From Nepenthes gracilis (lineage: Eukaryota; Streptophyta; Magnoliopsida; Caryophyllales; Nepenthaceae), in assembly GCA_033239525.1 (NCBI GenBank), contig BSYO01000002.1, forward strand, positions 27,634,068 through 27,698,067: a stretch of DNA of 64,000 nucleotides, read 5' to 3'. The notes under the pieces were generated by a model that saw only the letters and a list, made by a program, of their open reading frames with translations, searched no databases and was not told the origin of the DNA. Shown here in pieces: positions 49,120-60,736 of this stretch; position 1 is the first letter of the stretch; each line of letters opens with the position of its first letter. A program made the position numbers and the translations under genes.

Positions 49120-50450
49120 CGATTGACACTAAGCATTAAAATAAGCAGGAAATTAAAAAAATTAATACATGCAGCACTGAAGGTGTGAAGAAAAGGAACA
49201 GGAAAAACAAAAATGTAAAAGCAGTTTGTTACCCATTTCTTTAAAAATTCAAAAGAAGATTTCAGAGGTAGTTCTGCAGGAAATGATGAAGAGCAAACAA
49301 TGGGATTTCTTCATACATTGAAGCTAGGGGGCTGGAAGAGTTTAAGCTTTCTAGTTTACAAGGTTAGTTTTTAATGTCAGCAAATTTCGTGATAATGTGT
49401 TATACCTTGGGTCTCTTATTTTATCACATTTTGGGGGTCCTTGGTAATTGTCTTGGGGTGAAATAGGCCAAGCGCATGGATTTTGAGCCTTCTCAGTTGA
49501 GCAAAATTGTGTTGGAGTAGTTAGCACGAGTTAGCAATAATTTAGTTCTTGCCAAACATTTTTTGGAAGCCGTGCGAGGAGATTGCCCAGAAGCAGTCGG
49601 CACAATTCCAACAAGATATCAACCCATTGCCAATAACAGTTATCAGCCTACTTCCCACTAAACTGGAAGTTACTGCTTTGACTGGGATATTTCAACATAC
49701 ATAGGGACTCAACTTCTGTAATTAAATTGGGGCAAACAAATGATTAAATTCTTCATATTTAGAGAGAGCCTTGCAAAAGAGCCAGATCTTCAATTCTCGT
49801 GGAGATTTTAAGAGTCATCAACCTGTTGAAGGATTTTCATATATCTATTTGATGATATGTTCTTGAAAGCTTTAAAACTCTTTCACTCACAACTAGTTAA
49901 ACACACTACTCCATTTAGCCTCATTCAAACTTCACACTAGTTAGATTATCTAGGTTTGGATCCATTACCGAACTCCGTTTATTTATTGGAGTATATTTTG
50001 GATTTGTTGATTATGCTATGACTGGAGTCTTACTCTTGGCCTGTAATCCTACATAATTCCAATGTTGGCTTGTAAATATAATTAGAACGTTGCTTTCAAA
50101 TGGAATCTCAAGTTGGTAAAAGATGACAATGAAAGGATTATGAATTCATGGTTTGGAAGGTCAAAGAGTAATTTCTTTGGTAAAGGACACATATCAAGGA
50201 GAGTTGGCTAAAGGGTCTGATGTGTCTTTACTTATTGTATTGTAAATTGACTTTTTAGTGATTGTCTATTACTTGCTTGTAAAGCCCGGAGGATTTTCTA
50301 TTGACCTACTTGGTTCTTAAGCTTTTCTTCTTCAACAAGATCGCGTGTCATTTTATATTGAATTGTCATTTAATTGCTTCGAATTATTTAAGCAACTTCA
50401 CTAGGCAGCCTGAGTGGTTGGGGAACCAGGGCAACAATTATTAAGGAATG
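49120..50450. other. Probable old LTR-retrotransposon remnant
   Basis: The stretch 49,380-50,450 has the feel of a decayed LTR: a GC-richer start, the sequence around 49,590-49,720, and a tail at 50,350-50,450 (AATTGCTTCGAATTATTTAA, then GCAACTTCACT and a GTGGTTGGGG motif) similar to ends of plant LTRs. No termini or target duplication were found. Confidence 0.3.
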
Positions 50451-52271
50451 ATGGAACTTCAGCTTTCCCCGAGAGGTCTCCATATTTTGAATATCCAACA
50501 TGTTTTGTATGAAACAAGTGCGCTTCAGAGGCTAGTTAAGAAGCTAAACGAATCTTCAGCTGGTTATAGAAATAAAAATTGCTAGGTGGAGTGGCTGAAG
50601 ATTTTGAGGAGGAGAAACAAAGACTTGATCTTGAAGCGTTAACTAACCCCCTACTAGGTCAAAAAAAAAAAAAAAAAAAAATGGCAAAGGGAATTGTAAT
50701 AGAGCAAGACTCCCATTTACAGTATTTATGCCAAGCTTCTTCAAGTTCTGAGTGAGACTTCAACATGTAAAGCAAAAAAATTTTCCTTTCTAATACTAAG
50801 AATAATCAACCACTTGATTATGACAAGAAGATCCATTTTAGCTTCCAATTTTCAAGGACAAACACAACAGTTTTTCCTTCTCGCACATATGAGAAATGTC
50901 AAGTTCTATTAAAGACTAGTGTGGATTGCTTGCATTGACCATTGAGTTGAATTGCCAGGAAGCATAATAAGTCAGCCCCTAAGAGCCCCAAAACAGGAAT
51001 CAAAAACACTTATAGTATAAACCCAAATTCCAATGAGAAAATTGCAATTATTGAAGCAGCCTCTAAAATAAATGGCAACACTCAAATGTGTACGTGTTGT
51101 ACTAAGCAAAGACAGTAGAATGCAATTCATTAACAGCTCCAAGAGAAGACAAAAACTAGTTCGATGCCATCTGCTTTTCCGTTTGCGTGGGTAAAATACG
51201 GGGAGGTATTTGATTCAACATAATCACTTCACCTAAACACCCTTGCTCTGTATAGAAAAGATGTCTGAAATGGTATGCTAGTTAGAAGTTGAAGATATTT
51301 AACTGCCGTGATAGGAATATTATCTTTTCAGGCAGAATGCATGGTCAAGTTGAAACAAAACTAAATGAATTACCAGTAAATTAGCCATGTTACTGAAATG
51401 CACAAACATACTATGAAATCCAGTAGCAAGTACTATAGACTATAAAAGTGTTGTTGTGCCCCTTCCAAGAGTGTGGTACTCTATCTTGGTCGAGTTGTCT
51501 CAGAAAATTGGTCATAGTCTGACTCTTATCGTTCAAGCCTAGCTAAATTGCAGCGTTTTGCACAGTTTTGCCCTTAAAAATATACATCTGTTAAAAGAAG
51601 TATGTGCCATCGTGGCTTAGTAGAAGTATTGTGTCTCAAAATCCTCCAACGTTGGTTTACCACATCTATGGGGCCGCCTATGGATTCTTTCTGGCGTCCA
51701 TGGTGGGGTTGGATGTCCCACACTAGTTGAGCAAGAAGGTGACATGCAGCTTATAAGCCGGGATTGACATCCCTCCTTCTGATGAATGCGTCTTTTTAAT
51801 GATAAAATTGTGCTGCAAGACGAGTAACAATCCAGCAGAGTCCGACGATCCATAGTTCAAGGAGGCCTGACCTGTGTCGGTCTAAGACTGATCTATCCTG
51901 ACAACTCAACCAGGACCAAATACCGTATTCCCTCTGAAGGAAAAAAAGAAATTAATATACAGGAAAATAAAGCAAGTCAAGCCAAATAAAATGGAGTGCA
52001 ATTCATGTTTGGGAGCTGAGAATGTCCTGAATGAAGGAGAAGTGAAGACAACGATCAACAACATCAAAAGTGGAAGATCATTCTCTGGAAAGAAGAATTT
52101 TAGAAGCTAAAAGCAATCACAATTCCAAGACCATCAAACAATTATCAAAATCCAACTTACAGCTAATGTCGAAATCCAAATACCACAAACCTCCAAACTT
52201 AACCAACAAAGTAAAATTTTCAGTTACCAGGAGATAGAAATCTAAAAATGGCGATAAGTGTACCTTACTCT
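50451..52271. other. Intergenic DNA, including the 3' flank of the mitochondrial L2 gene
   Basis: No gene established. A 78-codon open stretch on the - strand (51617-51853) is Cys/Ser/Pro-rich and shows no recognised domain. A poly-A run lies near 50,661-50,680. The 3' UTR of the L2 gene should lie in the rightmost few hundred bases. Confidence 0.4.
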
Positions 52272-52841
52272 CTAAATAGTGTATATACGCTTTCTCCTCT
52301 TAGGCGGGGCAGTCTTATAACCACCTTTAGTAGGCTTACCCCACGGCGTAACCGAATGCCTCCCCTTATTCTTCCCTTCACCTCCCCCGTGCGGATGATC
52401 GACTGGATTCATCGCCACGCCACGAACAACCGGTCTCCGCCCGAGCCACCGGCTCTGCCCAGCCTTCCTGAGCTTCTTAGCGCCATGGCTAGGGTTCGAC
52501 ACAGTCCCGATCGTCGCGCGGCACCGCAAATCGATGAATTTCTCGGTGCCAGAAGGGAGACGAATGAGGCAGTAGCGAGAGGTGGGTACCTTAAGGATCT
52601 TCGCGGAGGTTCCGGCGGATCGGACGAGTTTTCCTCCTTGACCCGGCCGCAATTCGACGTTATGAATCACCGTGCCGATTCGCATCATGGAGAGGGGCAT
52701 ACAGTTTCCGACTTGGGAGGTTATGTCATGGGTTAAGAGATGGCTCGTCATGTTTGGCTTGGAGGCTGAGGAGGAGCTGAAGGAGCGTAGGAAGGTGGTG
52801 CATATGGTGGAAGAAACGGCGCGTGCTCTGGAGAGAGCCAT
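52272..52841 (-). CDS. RPL2: Mitochondrial ribosomal protein L2, C-terminal half (nuclear gene)
   Basis: A 189-residue protein starting [20 protein letters not shown], an Arg/Ser-rich presequence typical of mitochondrial import. The body matches the C-terminal domain of bacterial-type L2: [20 protein letters not shown], then [31 protein letters not shown] and the basic end KRRKRIYTI. It forms part of the peptidyl-transferase region of the large mitochondrial subunit. The N-terminal L2 domain is absent. In many flowering plants the mitochondrial rpl2 gene was split and its 3' part moved to the nucleus while the 5' part stayed in the organelle. I chose the ATG at 52841 because it begins the presequence; an in-frame ATG at 52913 would add 24 residues. 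No intron was seen and the frame is intact. Confidence 0.93.
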   Translation of the reverse strand: MALSRARAVSSTICTTFLRSFSSSSASKPNMTSHLLTHDITSQVGNCMPLSMMRIGTVIHNVELRPGQGGKLVRSAGTSAKILKVPTSRYCLIRLPSGTEKFIDLRCRATIGTVSNPSHGAKKLRKAGQSRWLGRRPVVRGVAMNPVDHPHGGGEGKNKGRHSVTPWGKPTKGGYKTAPPKRRKRIYTI

Positions 52842-53560
52842 TGATGAACTTGAAGAGAGAGAGAGAAACCTGGGGTTTTGATTTGTTAAAGAACTGTAAA
52901 ATGAAAAATTCAACGGCTAGAGATCCGGTGGCGGTCCGATTTCAGATTTCTTCAGGCGGTCCGGCACCATTTCAATGCCTTCTCCACTGCCTCTAAGCTG
53001 AGACTGAGGGTTTGTAGGGCATTCCGTACAATGGGGAAGACAACGTTGCCCGAAACTAATTTCATTTAAGTTTCCAATTATAAGTTGGATTTCATGATCT
53101 CTCCTTATAAAAAAAATTAATTTAATTTTTTTTATTATAATTATTCAATTAATATTAAATATTAACTTTTTTTTAAAAAAAATATACTAATTAATTTTTT
53201 TAAAAAATTAAAAAAATTATTTAATTAATATTAAATAATAATAATTATTAGAAGTTAGATATACCCCTCCTTTAGAGGAATAACCTTCTCAATTATAAAT
53301 TAGGGAGATATTCAAACAAAGTGAACAATATTTAGAATAAAAAATTAGCTTAACCGTGAAACTTAATAATAGTATCATTTGTGATAATTTATACCAGCAC
53401 TCTTTATATAATAGTATGTTCATATTTTCACTATGGATCATATTATTGGACGAATCATCTTATAACAATTGAGTAAATAGATGACTATCTATTTATATGT
53501 CAAAATCTTCTCTATTTAGGATATTATTTCAAATATAGAACTATATGGGCTTATAATAAA
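52842..53560. other. 5' flank of the L2 gene, then AT-rich DNA
   Basis: A GA-rich run at 52,852-52,868 falls in the likely 5' UTR of the L2 gene. From about 53,100 the sequence is extremely AT-rich with no gene. Confidence 0.5.
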
Positions 53561-54381
53561 TATTAATATTAATGGGTACAGTTGGGCATAGGCTAGGCCA
53601 ATGTGCAAGTAGATAAAAAGTCCAAATGCCAACGGCTTAATAGAAGACGCTTTATAGCTCATTAGGCGAATAACGTATAGATATATAAACTAATGGACAC
53701 GACCGAATAGGCCAGACCTTAAATGACCATAATAAGTTACTTGATGATTGGATACAAAGAGCCTTAAAGTTAATCCAAAGCTAGTGGCCAGACGGTTTTA
53801 CAATTGAATTAAGGCGATTGTTACACCCGCAAGTAACACCGATCACTTGAAGCGGTATCATATCCATGTATTAATTCCAAGCACTTGCTAACCAAATGGC
53901 ACCTTTCACAACAAATGAAGTCTTTTTCCAAAAAAAGGGACGAATTTAGACAACGATGACAAGAACACAAAAAAGCATTTCATCAAATGAGTGTATAAAC
54001 ATGAAAATGACCCGACCAAATGAGTGCACAAAAAGGAGTATAGCCCTCCATATAAATACTTATCCCTATCATCTCTAAATTCTTTCATCCATTTTCTTAT
54101 AATTTTTATATCAGAGTAGAAAGATCATTTATTTGAGTATCAAAGAAAATATTGGAGAATGAATATCATATATCTCTTATATATTATTTGTTCTATTGTG
54201 GTGCGCAGATTTAGATTTAAAGTTATAAAAATCAAACTAATTATTATTTTTATATTTAGGTATGATAAGATGACTCTCTAATTCGTATGTTAATCCGAAT
54301 TCTTAAAAATATCAAATGTATTAATATAATAATTTATTTATTTATTTTTATACTTATTCATCTGTTCAATGTGCTCAATGA
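53561..54381. other. LTR-like remnant, borders not found
   Basis: Has a TATA-like CATATAAATACTTATC near 54,050, followed by sequence resembling a retrotransposon transcript leader, plus a GC-richer part at 53,580-53,900. It is probably a solo or truncated LTR, but no TG...CA ends or target duplication could be fixed. Confidence 0.3.
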
Positions 54382-55045
54382 GTGAGCAGCTTAGGAATTT
54401 GCACTTGTCGATGAGTGGTTTTTAGAGAGAAGCACTCATAGGGGAGTAGTTTTGGGTTAGAGAGCAGCACTAGGGACATTAGAATGTCCTAGAGTGTGAT
54501 TGCTCTTGATTAATCAATGGATGGATTGAATTGAATCCTTTTCCTTGTGGAGGAAGGGATGTATTTATAGAGTGATGGTTAGGTAGTCATCTTTAGATCT
54601 CTATGCTCTACAATTGTAAATGGCCAACACCATGGTCTGTGATGGTGGGCTGTAGGCACTACAGTTCTGCATTTCTAAAGGAGCCGTCATCGTGCTTCCA
54701 TCTCTGGCACTCTTCACCATCTTAATCATCAAGGCGGCAAGATGGCAGTTGCTGCTACTTGTGATCCCTACTGTAGTCATGAGGGACCATACGATGACAG
54801 CAATTGTTTGGATTTGTCTGCTGAGTGGGAGCGGGTTGAGCTGTATCTGTGGGCCTATCCAACGGCCAACCCCAATGGTCTATATATTGTTGGGTAGTTT
54901 TGGATCATGCTACTTGGTCCTTTTGATATGCCTTTTGGATCTTAGGCTTGGGTGAGGCCCTACTGAACCGTTACTACTTCTTGGGCCTTTTGTTCCTCCT
55001 ATATGGCTGAGTTTTAGGTTGACCCATGAACTATCAAACCCATTA
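54382..55045 (-). repeat. Tat-2 3' LTR
   Basis: About 664 bp. Its last ~120 bp (GGCCTTTTGTTCCTCCTATA..., ending TATCAAACCCATTA) align with 60,615-60,736. The polypurine tract (ATATGGGGGCTAG on the - strand) follows at 55046-55058, as in Tat-1. The left border is tentative. Confidence 0.65.
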
Positions 55046-56582
55046 CTAGCCCCCATATTGAGAATTTAAATTTTCAACCATCGGTATATTCTTAATGGGA
55101 TGCTGGCTGCTGTCTTCATGCGTGCTCTTTCTACAAGCGTGTTCCTTTCCCGAGCATTCTGCAACTTTCTGCTTTGCACGGTAGGATTTAATTCGATTCT
55201 AATTTGAATTTTTTGCCATTGACGATTTTCTACCATCAACATAATCTTCTTGATTAAATGTTAGCTGATTCCCTTTCCTGGTTATACTCTACATCATAAG
55301 GCATTACCCTTTTGCTAAGGAGTGGGCACAATCGGAGCTAGCATGGAGCCTATGCAACCACAGATCGGAGTCAGAAGGATCTCTTGCACCATGTTCGAAG
55401 CTGGTGTCTGAGGATGCGCCTTAAATTGTCTTGATTACCATCTTTTATATGAAAATTTACCTTGATTTTTCTCTTTTACACCTAACCAAAAACTAGGCCT
55501 CGTGTCATACTGAGAGGAATCTGGGTTTTGGGGGGCAGTTTCCTATCCTCCTTATACGACAGGTTTCTGATTGGGATGGTTGTTCCTTCTCTCATCTATT
55601 TCTGAAACCCTGCTCCTCCGTAGCTCTTCTCCCTCCTTTGGTAAGAAGGAGGATTCCTTCTCTTGTTTGTTTGGAACATGCTGTTCTTAGAGTTGGGATT
55701 CCATTTCAGGGGCAAAAGCTTTTTTTTTGTTTGCCTTTCGGTTAAGAGTAAGTACAATAATTTAGAGAACTACACCTTACTCTTGCAGGAAGAACTTTTC
55801 AGCCCTCTTTCGCTAGAAGTGAGCGATTCTTGGAGTTTGGCTACCACTCCAGGGGTGAGAGCCTCTTTTCTTTAAATGTTCATCCCAAGGTCAGTTGAAC
55901 GATTGTGGTAAGGTCACTACTTTATGTATCATTTTATTCCCTACCAACTTGTACTATTGCTAATATAAGCTTGTTATCCGTTATAAAATGAATTAATAAA
56001 TGAAACTTTTTGAATATTTTATCTTCATTGTATGACTGTAATATTCTTGTTTATTTAGAATGTATGAAGTGCTTGGATGTTGTTTTCGTTGCATAATTTA
56101 TGATAGTTGGACAACTTTGAGTACTGACAACTCGGTCGTTTGACAAGTCAACTTACAATCACTTATCCAAACACCCGGTTGGGATGTGAATCAATTGAAT
56201 AGCCTCAAGTCCATCAGGGTCATGTGTCGTCAGTTTGCCATCTTGGAAGAGGAGGTGTCAGGGTATCATTACCTGTACCACACTGCTGATTTGTCGATCT
56301 AGGCATCAAGGCTGCCAGCTGTCTATAGGCTACTCAGGGAGGCTTAGCGTCAATCATCATAATTGGCCCAACAAACTGACATGCCAGAGCACTCTGTAGT
56401 GTGGGCACGTGTCTCGATCATTATAGAGACGCGCCTTTTCGATACCCTTGAACAACGCTATTACAAGCCCAAGGTTTTGGCTATTTAAGCGCTCGCCACA
56501 ACTGTTGCTGCACTTCTTTATTCTTCGAATCTCTTTGCTGTGGTTTGATCTTCTCTTTTCTTTGGTTTCTCTTGTTTCTCAA
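55046..56582. other. Tat-2 3' non-coding region
   Basis: Region between the polypurine tract and the accessory gene. Near its right end a CACGTG-type motif (56,407) and a TATA-like GGCTATTTAAGCG (56,480-56,492) precede the accessory gene by about 100 bases. I saw no minisatellite as clear as those in Tat-1. Confidence 0.45.
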
Positions 56583-57257
56583 ATGGCTCCTTGGAGTGTT
56601 GTTGAGATCAAGTCCGTCCTTATTGGCAGAGAAGTGGAATCTCTGCATAAGAAGTATAATGTTTGAGTGTCATTTAGTAAGCTATTCCGAGTATGGATGA
56701 TACGGATTGCGCTTCTTGTCCAAGATTCATCACCATCTACGAGGAAATCTGAAATTTGGCCTTCATATTTCGTTTGTGAGGGAGTTGTGTGAAATTCTAA
56801 AGGTTTGGAAATCTTCATGACTTGCCTCCATCCCAATGCTCTCCGGCACATTTTTTCTCTGTGCGCCTTTTTTTGCACCAAAGCGCTTTCCCTGGATATT
56901 TGGCTTTGAAGGTAATCTTCTTGCTCAATTAAGATGCTAACTAGATTTTTTTATCCCCCAAGAAGTTAAAATTAAGTGAAAAAATCCAAACTCAATAAAG
57001 GGCTAAAAGGATTGCTTCTTTTATGAATTGGTTACTTTTGAGTAGAGAATTTTGAACAATTGGGGGAAGAGTCAACAGTGTCTATGCCGGTGACGTTTTG
57101 AAGGAGAAGGAATGGATGGCGCAGGCATGGACGAGGCTCATTGAAGAGAACGCCGTCATCTTGCGCCACATTGACGGCTAGTTCTCCCAAAGAGTACTTG
57201 ATGAAGTTTAGTGGGAGGTTTTGGTGGAAGAGAAGGGCGTCTCTGCTATGATGTTTC
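56583..57257 (+). pseudogene. Tat-2 antisense accessory gene, left part
   Basis: Starts MAPWSVVEIKSVLIGREVES, aligned with the start of the Tat-1 accessory gene. After a frameshift it gives FITIYEE...LAFIF and an FVRELCEIL-like stretch corresponding to ITIYEAHLKSGLRLPVP in Tat-1. The last part before the insertion (EKEWMAQAWTRLIEENAVIL) is helical. Interrupted at 57257 by a solo LTR. Confidence 0.65.
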
Positions 57258-60044
57258 TATAGTATCTCAAATATTTTTAATTTTTATTATTTTATGAGAA
57301 TAAATTATCAGATTAGTTACGATAATTATATTACAAAATTAATAAATTGATAAAATTAGTTAACATATTAACTGCTTGAAAATTAAGTAGACATTAAATA
57401 TTTTGGCCTAATAAGTTTAGATGGATTGATGGATTGAGTTTGAATGCTTGGACTATTAATTTAAATTTAAATTAAATAGTGAATTAAATTAATTTTAAAC
57501 TAAATAAATTAAATAAATATTTATCTTATAGATCTTAGTATATTAGGATTCATTGACTAAAGATATAATTAATTTAAAAAAATTAAAATATTAAAAATTT
57601 AGATTAAAATTTTAAATATTATTATAAGGGTAACTAGATAAATAATTGAATAATTAATTAATATTTTAAATAAGCGATAAATAAATATATAAACATATAT
57701 ATTGATATATATATAATAATGTATATAATAATAATAGTAAATACATAAATAATTAATTAATTGAGAAAAGAAAGAAATGAAAGAAGGAAATAAAGAAGAA
57801 GAAAGGGAAGAGAAAAAGAAGAAATGAGAAAAGAGAGAGGAATTGTGCGATATAGTAGCAGTAGGAAGAAGGAAGGAGATTGATGTCCCAAATAAAAACC
57901 AACTAGACCCTAATCGGACCCTTATTTACTTAAGGGGATAATGGCAAGGAGAGAGGAGGAGGCACACGAACCAAAGAGGAAAGCTGCGCACGAATTGAAG
58001 AGAGAAGTTGCCTAAAGTCTGTTGCTGTTGCCGCCGTTGTTAATCGGTGCCAGAGGGAGTGTTATCGGGATTGTTTGAAGCGGCCACCGTCGCTAATCTT
58101 CGCCATTACTATAGTATCGTGGCAAATCAGGCAAATAAAATTCTTCCATCTCTTACAATTAAATCGTTCTATCCTTCTTGTTGATATTATTCCCTTGCTT
58201 GCATTCTTTGATTTTGTGAAAATCGGTTGTATTTTTGGTTTAGCAGTGGAAAATGTGGAATACAAAGCCATGGCTCTATTAATGAAATGACCGATATTTT
58301 TAAGGGTTTAATGATGAATCAGGGCTCGATAAATTGTTTAATGGAGGGATAAAATCCTCGTTTTACATGTTATAGTATTAAAATTGATATCTTCTTTCCT
58401 TCCTGTAAAATCAAAAGGGACATGGATGGCAACAGAGTATCATGACTCTGTTCTTGAGTTTTGTTTGAGGTGCATAATTTCCGTGAGTTGATAATATAAA
58501 TTAGAACCTTGTTGCTTTAGTATGAAATTATGTGAGTCATTGGGTATGATTTTGTGTATACGTGTTGAGGAAATATGCATGTATAAATACGTGGGTTTTA
58601 TTATATGGATGTGTGAATATACATATATACATCCGCATATATGCAAATGGCGTGGGTATGAAGATGGGCATGGGTGTGTTCGTGTTCATGTATAACAGTG
58701 TGCCACGTATAGGTGTGTGTATAAATATATATATGCGTATGTTACCCATGTGTGCGTGAGCCATGTGTAGGTGAGTATACATGTGTATGTTATAGAGTTA
58801 AGTATGGATATATATAAATATATATGTGTGTGTGTGTGTATGGGTGAGCATGTGATCTGTGTGCATGTATATATATGATTATTTGTATAAGAGTATATGT
58901 GATATGCTCCAGGTATATAAGTATATGATGTATGCATACACTAAAATTATAATTTGGCATATGGAGGAAATTAATTGTAATTTACAATTTTGGTTGGGAT
59001 CCTTATGAAATTAGCTGGAACAACTAAATGAGATGGATAATCATGTTATGTGTCTGCTAGTAATAGATTGGAGGGTGTTTCATGGCCTTGAAATTTAGAT
59101 TGGTATATCGAGAAAGCCCGTGAGGATCAAATATAGTATTAAGAGGCTCAGTTGAATATTCCAACATTCATCTGATTTTTCTCTATTCCTGTGATGATCG
59201 ATCTTTGTGTTGGTTTTAATTGTGTGTGTATATTTTATTGATATTTTATGAATAAGTAAAGGAGAGTGTACACAAACTCTACGGTATCCAACGAATAAGA
59301 ATTCATGAGACTTTAAAGTAATCTATACCTTTTTAATATCTATTTTATTCGAATGTCGAGGTCATTAATATTAAGGATAGATGTTTATAGTCTAATGGCC
59401 ATCATAGATGATAATATTAGGGGTATTTATGTCGAGGGATATCAGAGATCGTATAAACATGTTATGAGTATAACCTTCGGGAGGACTATAGAGGTAGCGA
59501 GGATACCATAATCTTGTGATACTTACCTTACCGTTGTGGTGTAAATACGCGAGCTTTGATTTACTATAGTAGAATAAGATCCATAAATATTATTGTTATC
59601 TCGTACAGTGGAGATTATTATTATCTTATACAATTATGACCTTATATTGAGTTGATGATTGGACTCGTCAGAGTCCATGTTACATTTTGATATCCAATTG
59701 TTTATATGACTTTTGGAATAATAGATATGACATATTATTGAGTCTTGAATAGTAGTTAATATATCGCATGTTGCTATTGATTTTATACATTTAATATTAT
59801 TATTCAAGATGGTTATTTGTATTCATATATTATTGATTGTATTTACTTATTTGATATTCAATTCACTTTTATATTTTTTGAATCCAGATTGAAGATGTAT
59901 CATAGGTACTAGTCAAAATTTATGGGATTATTGTTGAGCACCGGATAGAGGCGATTCTGGAGTTAACAATATATTAAATGATTTGAGATGTTTTCACAAG
60001 GACAGTGCAGGCCGGGTTCGAGGACTTAGGCTCGGGTCATCACA
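57258..60044 (+). mobile_element. Solo LTR (gypsy-type), about 2.79 kb, inserted in Tat-2
   Basis: Begins TATAGTATCTCAAAT (an LTR start with TG changed to TA) and ends GGCTCGGGTCATCACA. The flanking pentamers GTTTC (57253-57257) and ACTTC (60045-60049) match at three of five bases, both differences being transitions. A purine-rich tract (57,765-57,850) precedes a GC-rich stretch, as in the solo LTR at 27331. No internal region is attached. The part 58,560-58,930 is rich in alternating TA/TG. Confidence 0.65.
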
Positions 60045-60590
60045 ACTTCACTAGTGTAAAAGAAAGCTGGGAAAGCTACTTATCCACGACTCTCCCAAAA
60101 GGATGGTTGGTAGGGTGGAGTCTCTATCTTGCTCATCCGCCTTTTTTGAGGAAGTTCGAGCCATTGATGAGGCTTGGGCCAAGGCGTCCCATTTGGTTGT
60201 TGGTGAGCCGTTGCGGAGACTCAATTCCACTCGTTTTTCATCGTTTGACTTGATTTTTGAATAGTTGACCGAAAATGTTGGGGGTGGAGAACCCCTAATG
60301 GGGTCTGTTAGTGGAATAATCGACCCCTTGATCGATGAATCGGGCAAACCGATCAACGCCACAACTACAGTCAAGTGTGGGATTCTGATCTCAATGGCTT
60401 CATCACTTGAAGCACCGGCCTCCACTCCCCCTGTTGTCCTGGCTAAGGTGGGTGCCGATGATGATCAAGTGGTGGAAGAGATGATTGGGGATAACCTGGA
60501 GGCTGTGGCCATTGAAGAAGCGCCCCTCCTGGAGGCTTCGACACCTATGTTTTCGGATACTTTGGCCGTCACTCCTCCTCCCTCCTGATG
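60045..60590 (+). pseudogene. Tat-2 antisense accessory gene, right part
   Basis: Continues after the solo LTR with TSVKESWESYLSTTLPKGWL and, after frame changes, an acidic Pro/Ala/Val-rich tail (VGADDDQVVEEMIGDNLEAV) that stops at 60586-60588. The order coiled coil, then acidic low-complexity end, suits the same protein family as in Tat-1. Function unknown. Confidence 0.5.
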
Positions 60591-60599
60591 AGATGAATG

Positions 60600-60736
60600 C
60601 TCCCCCAAGGTCTGACACCTACGCCTTCCAGATCTTAGGCTTTGGGGAGTCCCTATTGGACTGTTGTTGTTTCTTAGACCGTTCTTCCTCCTACAGATTG
60701 AATTCTAAATCAGCCCATAAATTACCAAACTCATCA
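60600..60736 (-). repeat. Truncated Tat-2 5' LTR (outer end only)
   Basis: Aligns with the right end of the LTR at 54382-55045: GGCTTTGGGGAGTCCCTA, then a CGTTCTTCCTCCTACAGATTG region and the end ACCAAACTCATCA. On the - strand the LTR begins TGATGAGTTTGGT. Confidence 0.7.

Larger units (their letters stand above)
54382..60736 (-). mobile_element. Tat-2: deletion remnant of a Tat element, split by a solo LTR
   Basis: Same layout as the left part of Tat-1: 3' LTR, polypurine tract, 3' non-coding region, then an antisense accessory gene on the + strand. Gag, RT, RNase H, INT and most of the 5' LTR are missing; only the outer ~140 bp of the 5' LTR remain at 60,600-60,736, next to the end of the accessory gene. 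AATGA occurs at 54377-54381 and 60737-60741 and may be the target duplication, but the left end would then start GTGAG instead of TG. Confidence 0.75.

Noticed and set aside
52248..52736. 162-codon open frame on the + strand opposite the L2 gene
   Set aside because: It mirrors the GC-rich L2 coding sequence. Only the - strand gives a known protein.
58440..58937. Several His/Ile/Tyr-rich open frames
   Set aside because: They are translations of alternating TA/TG sequence inside a solo LTR.
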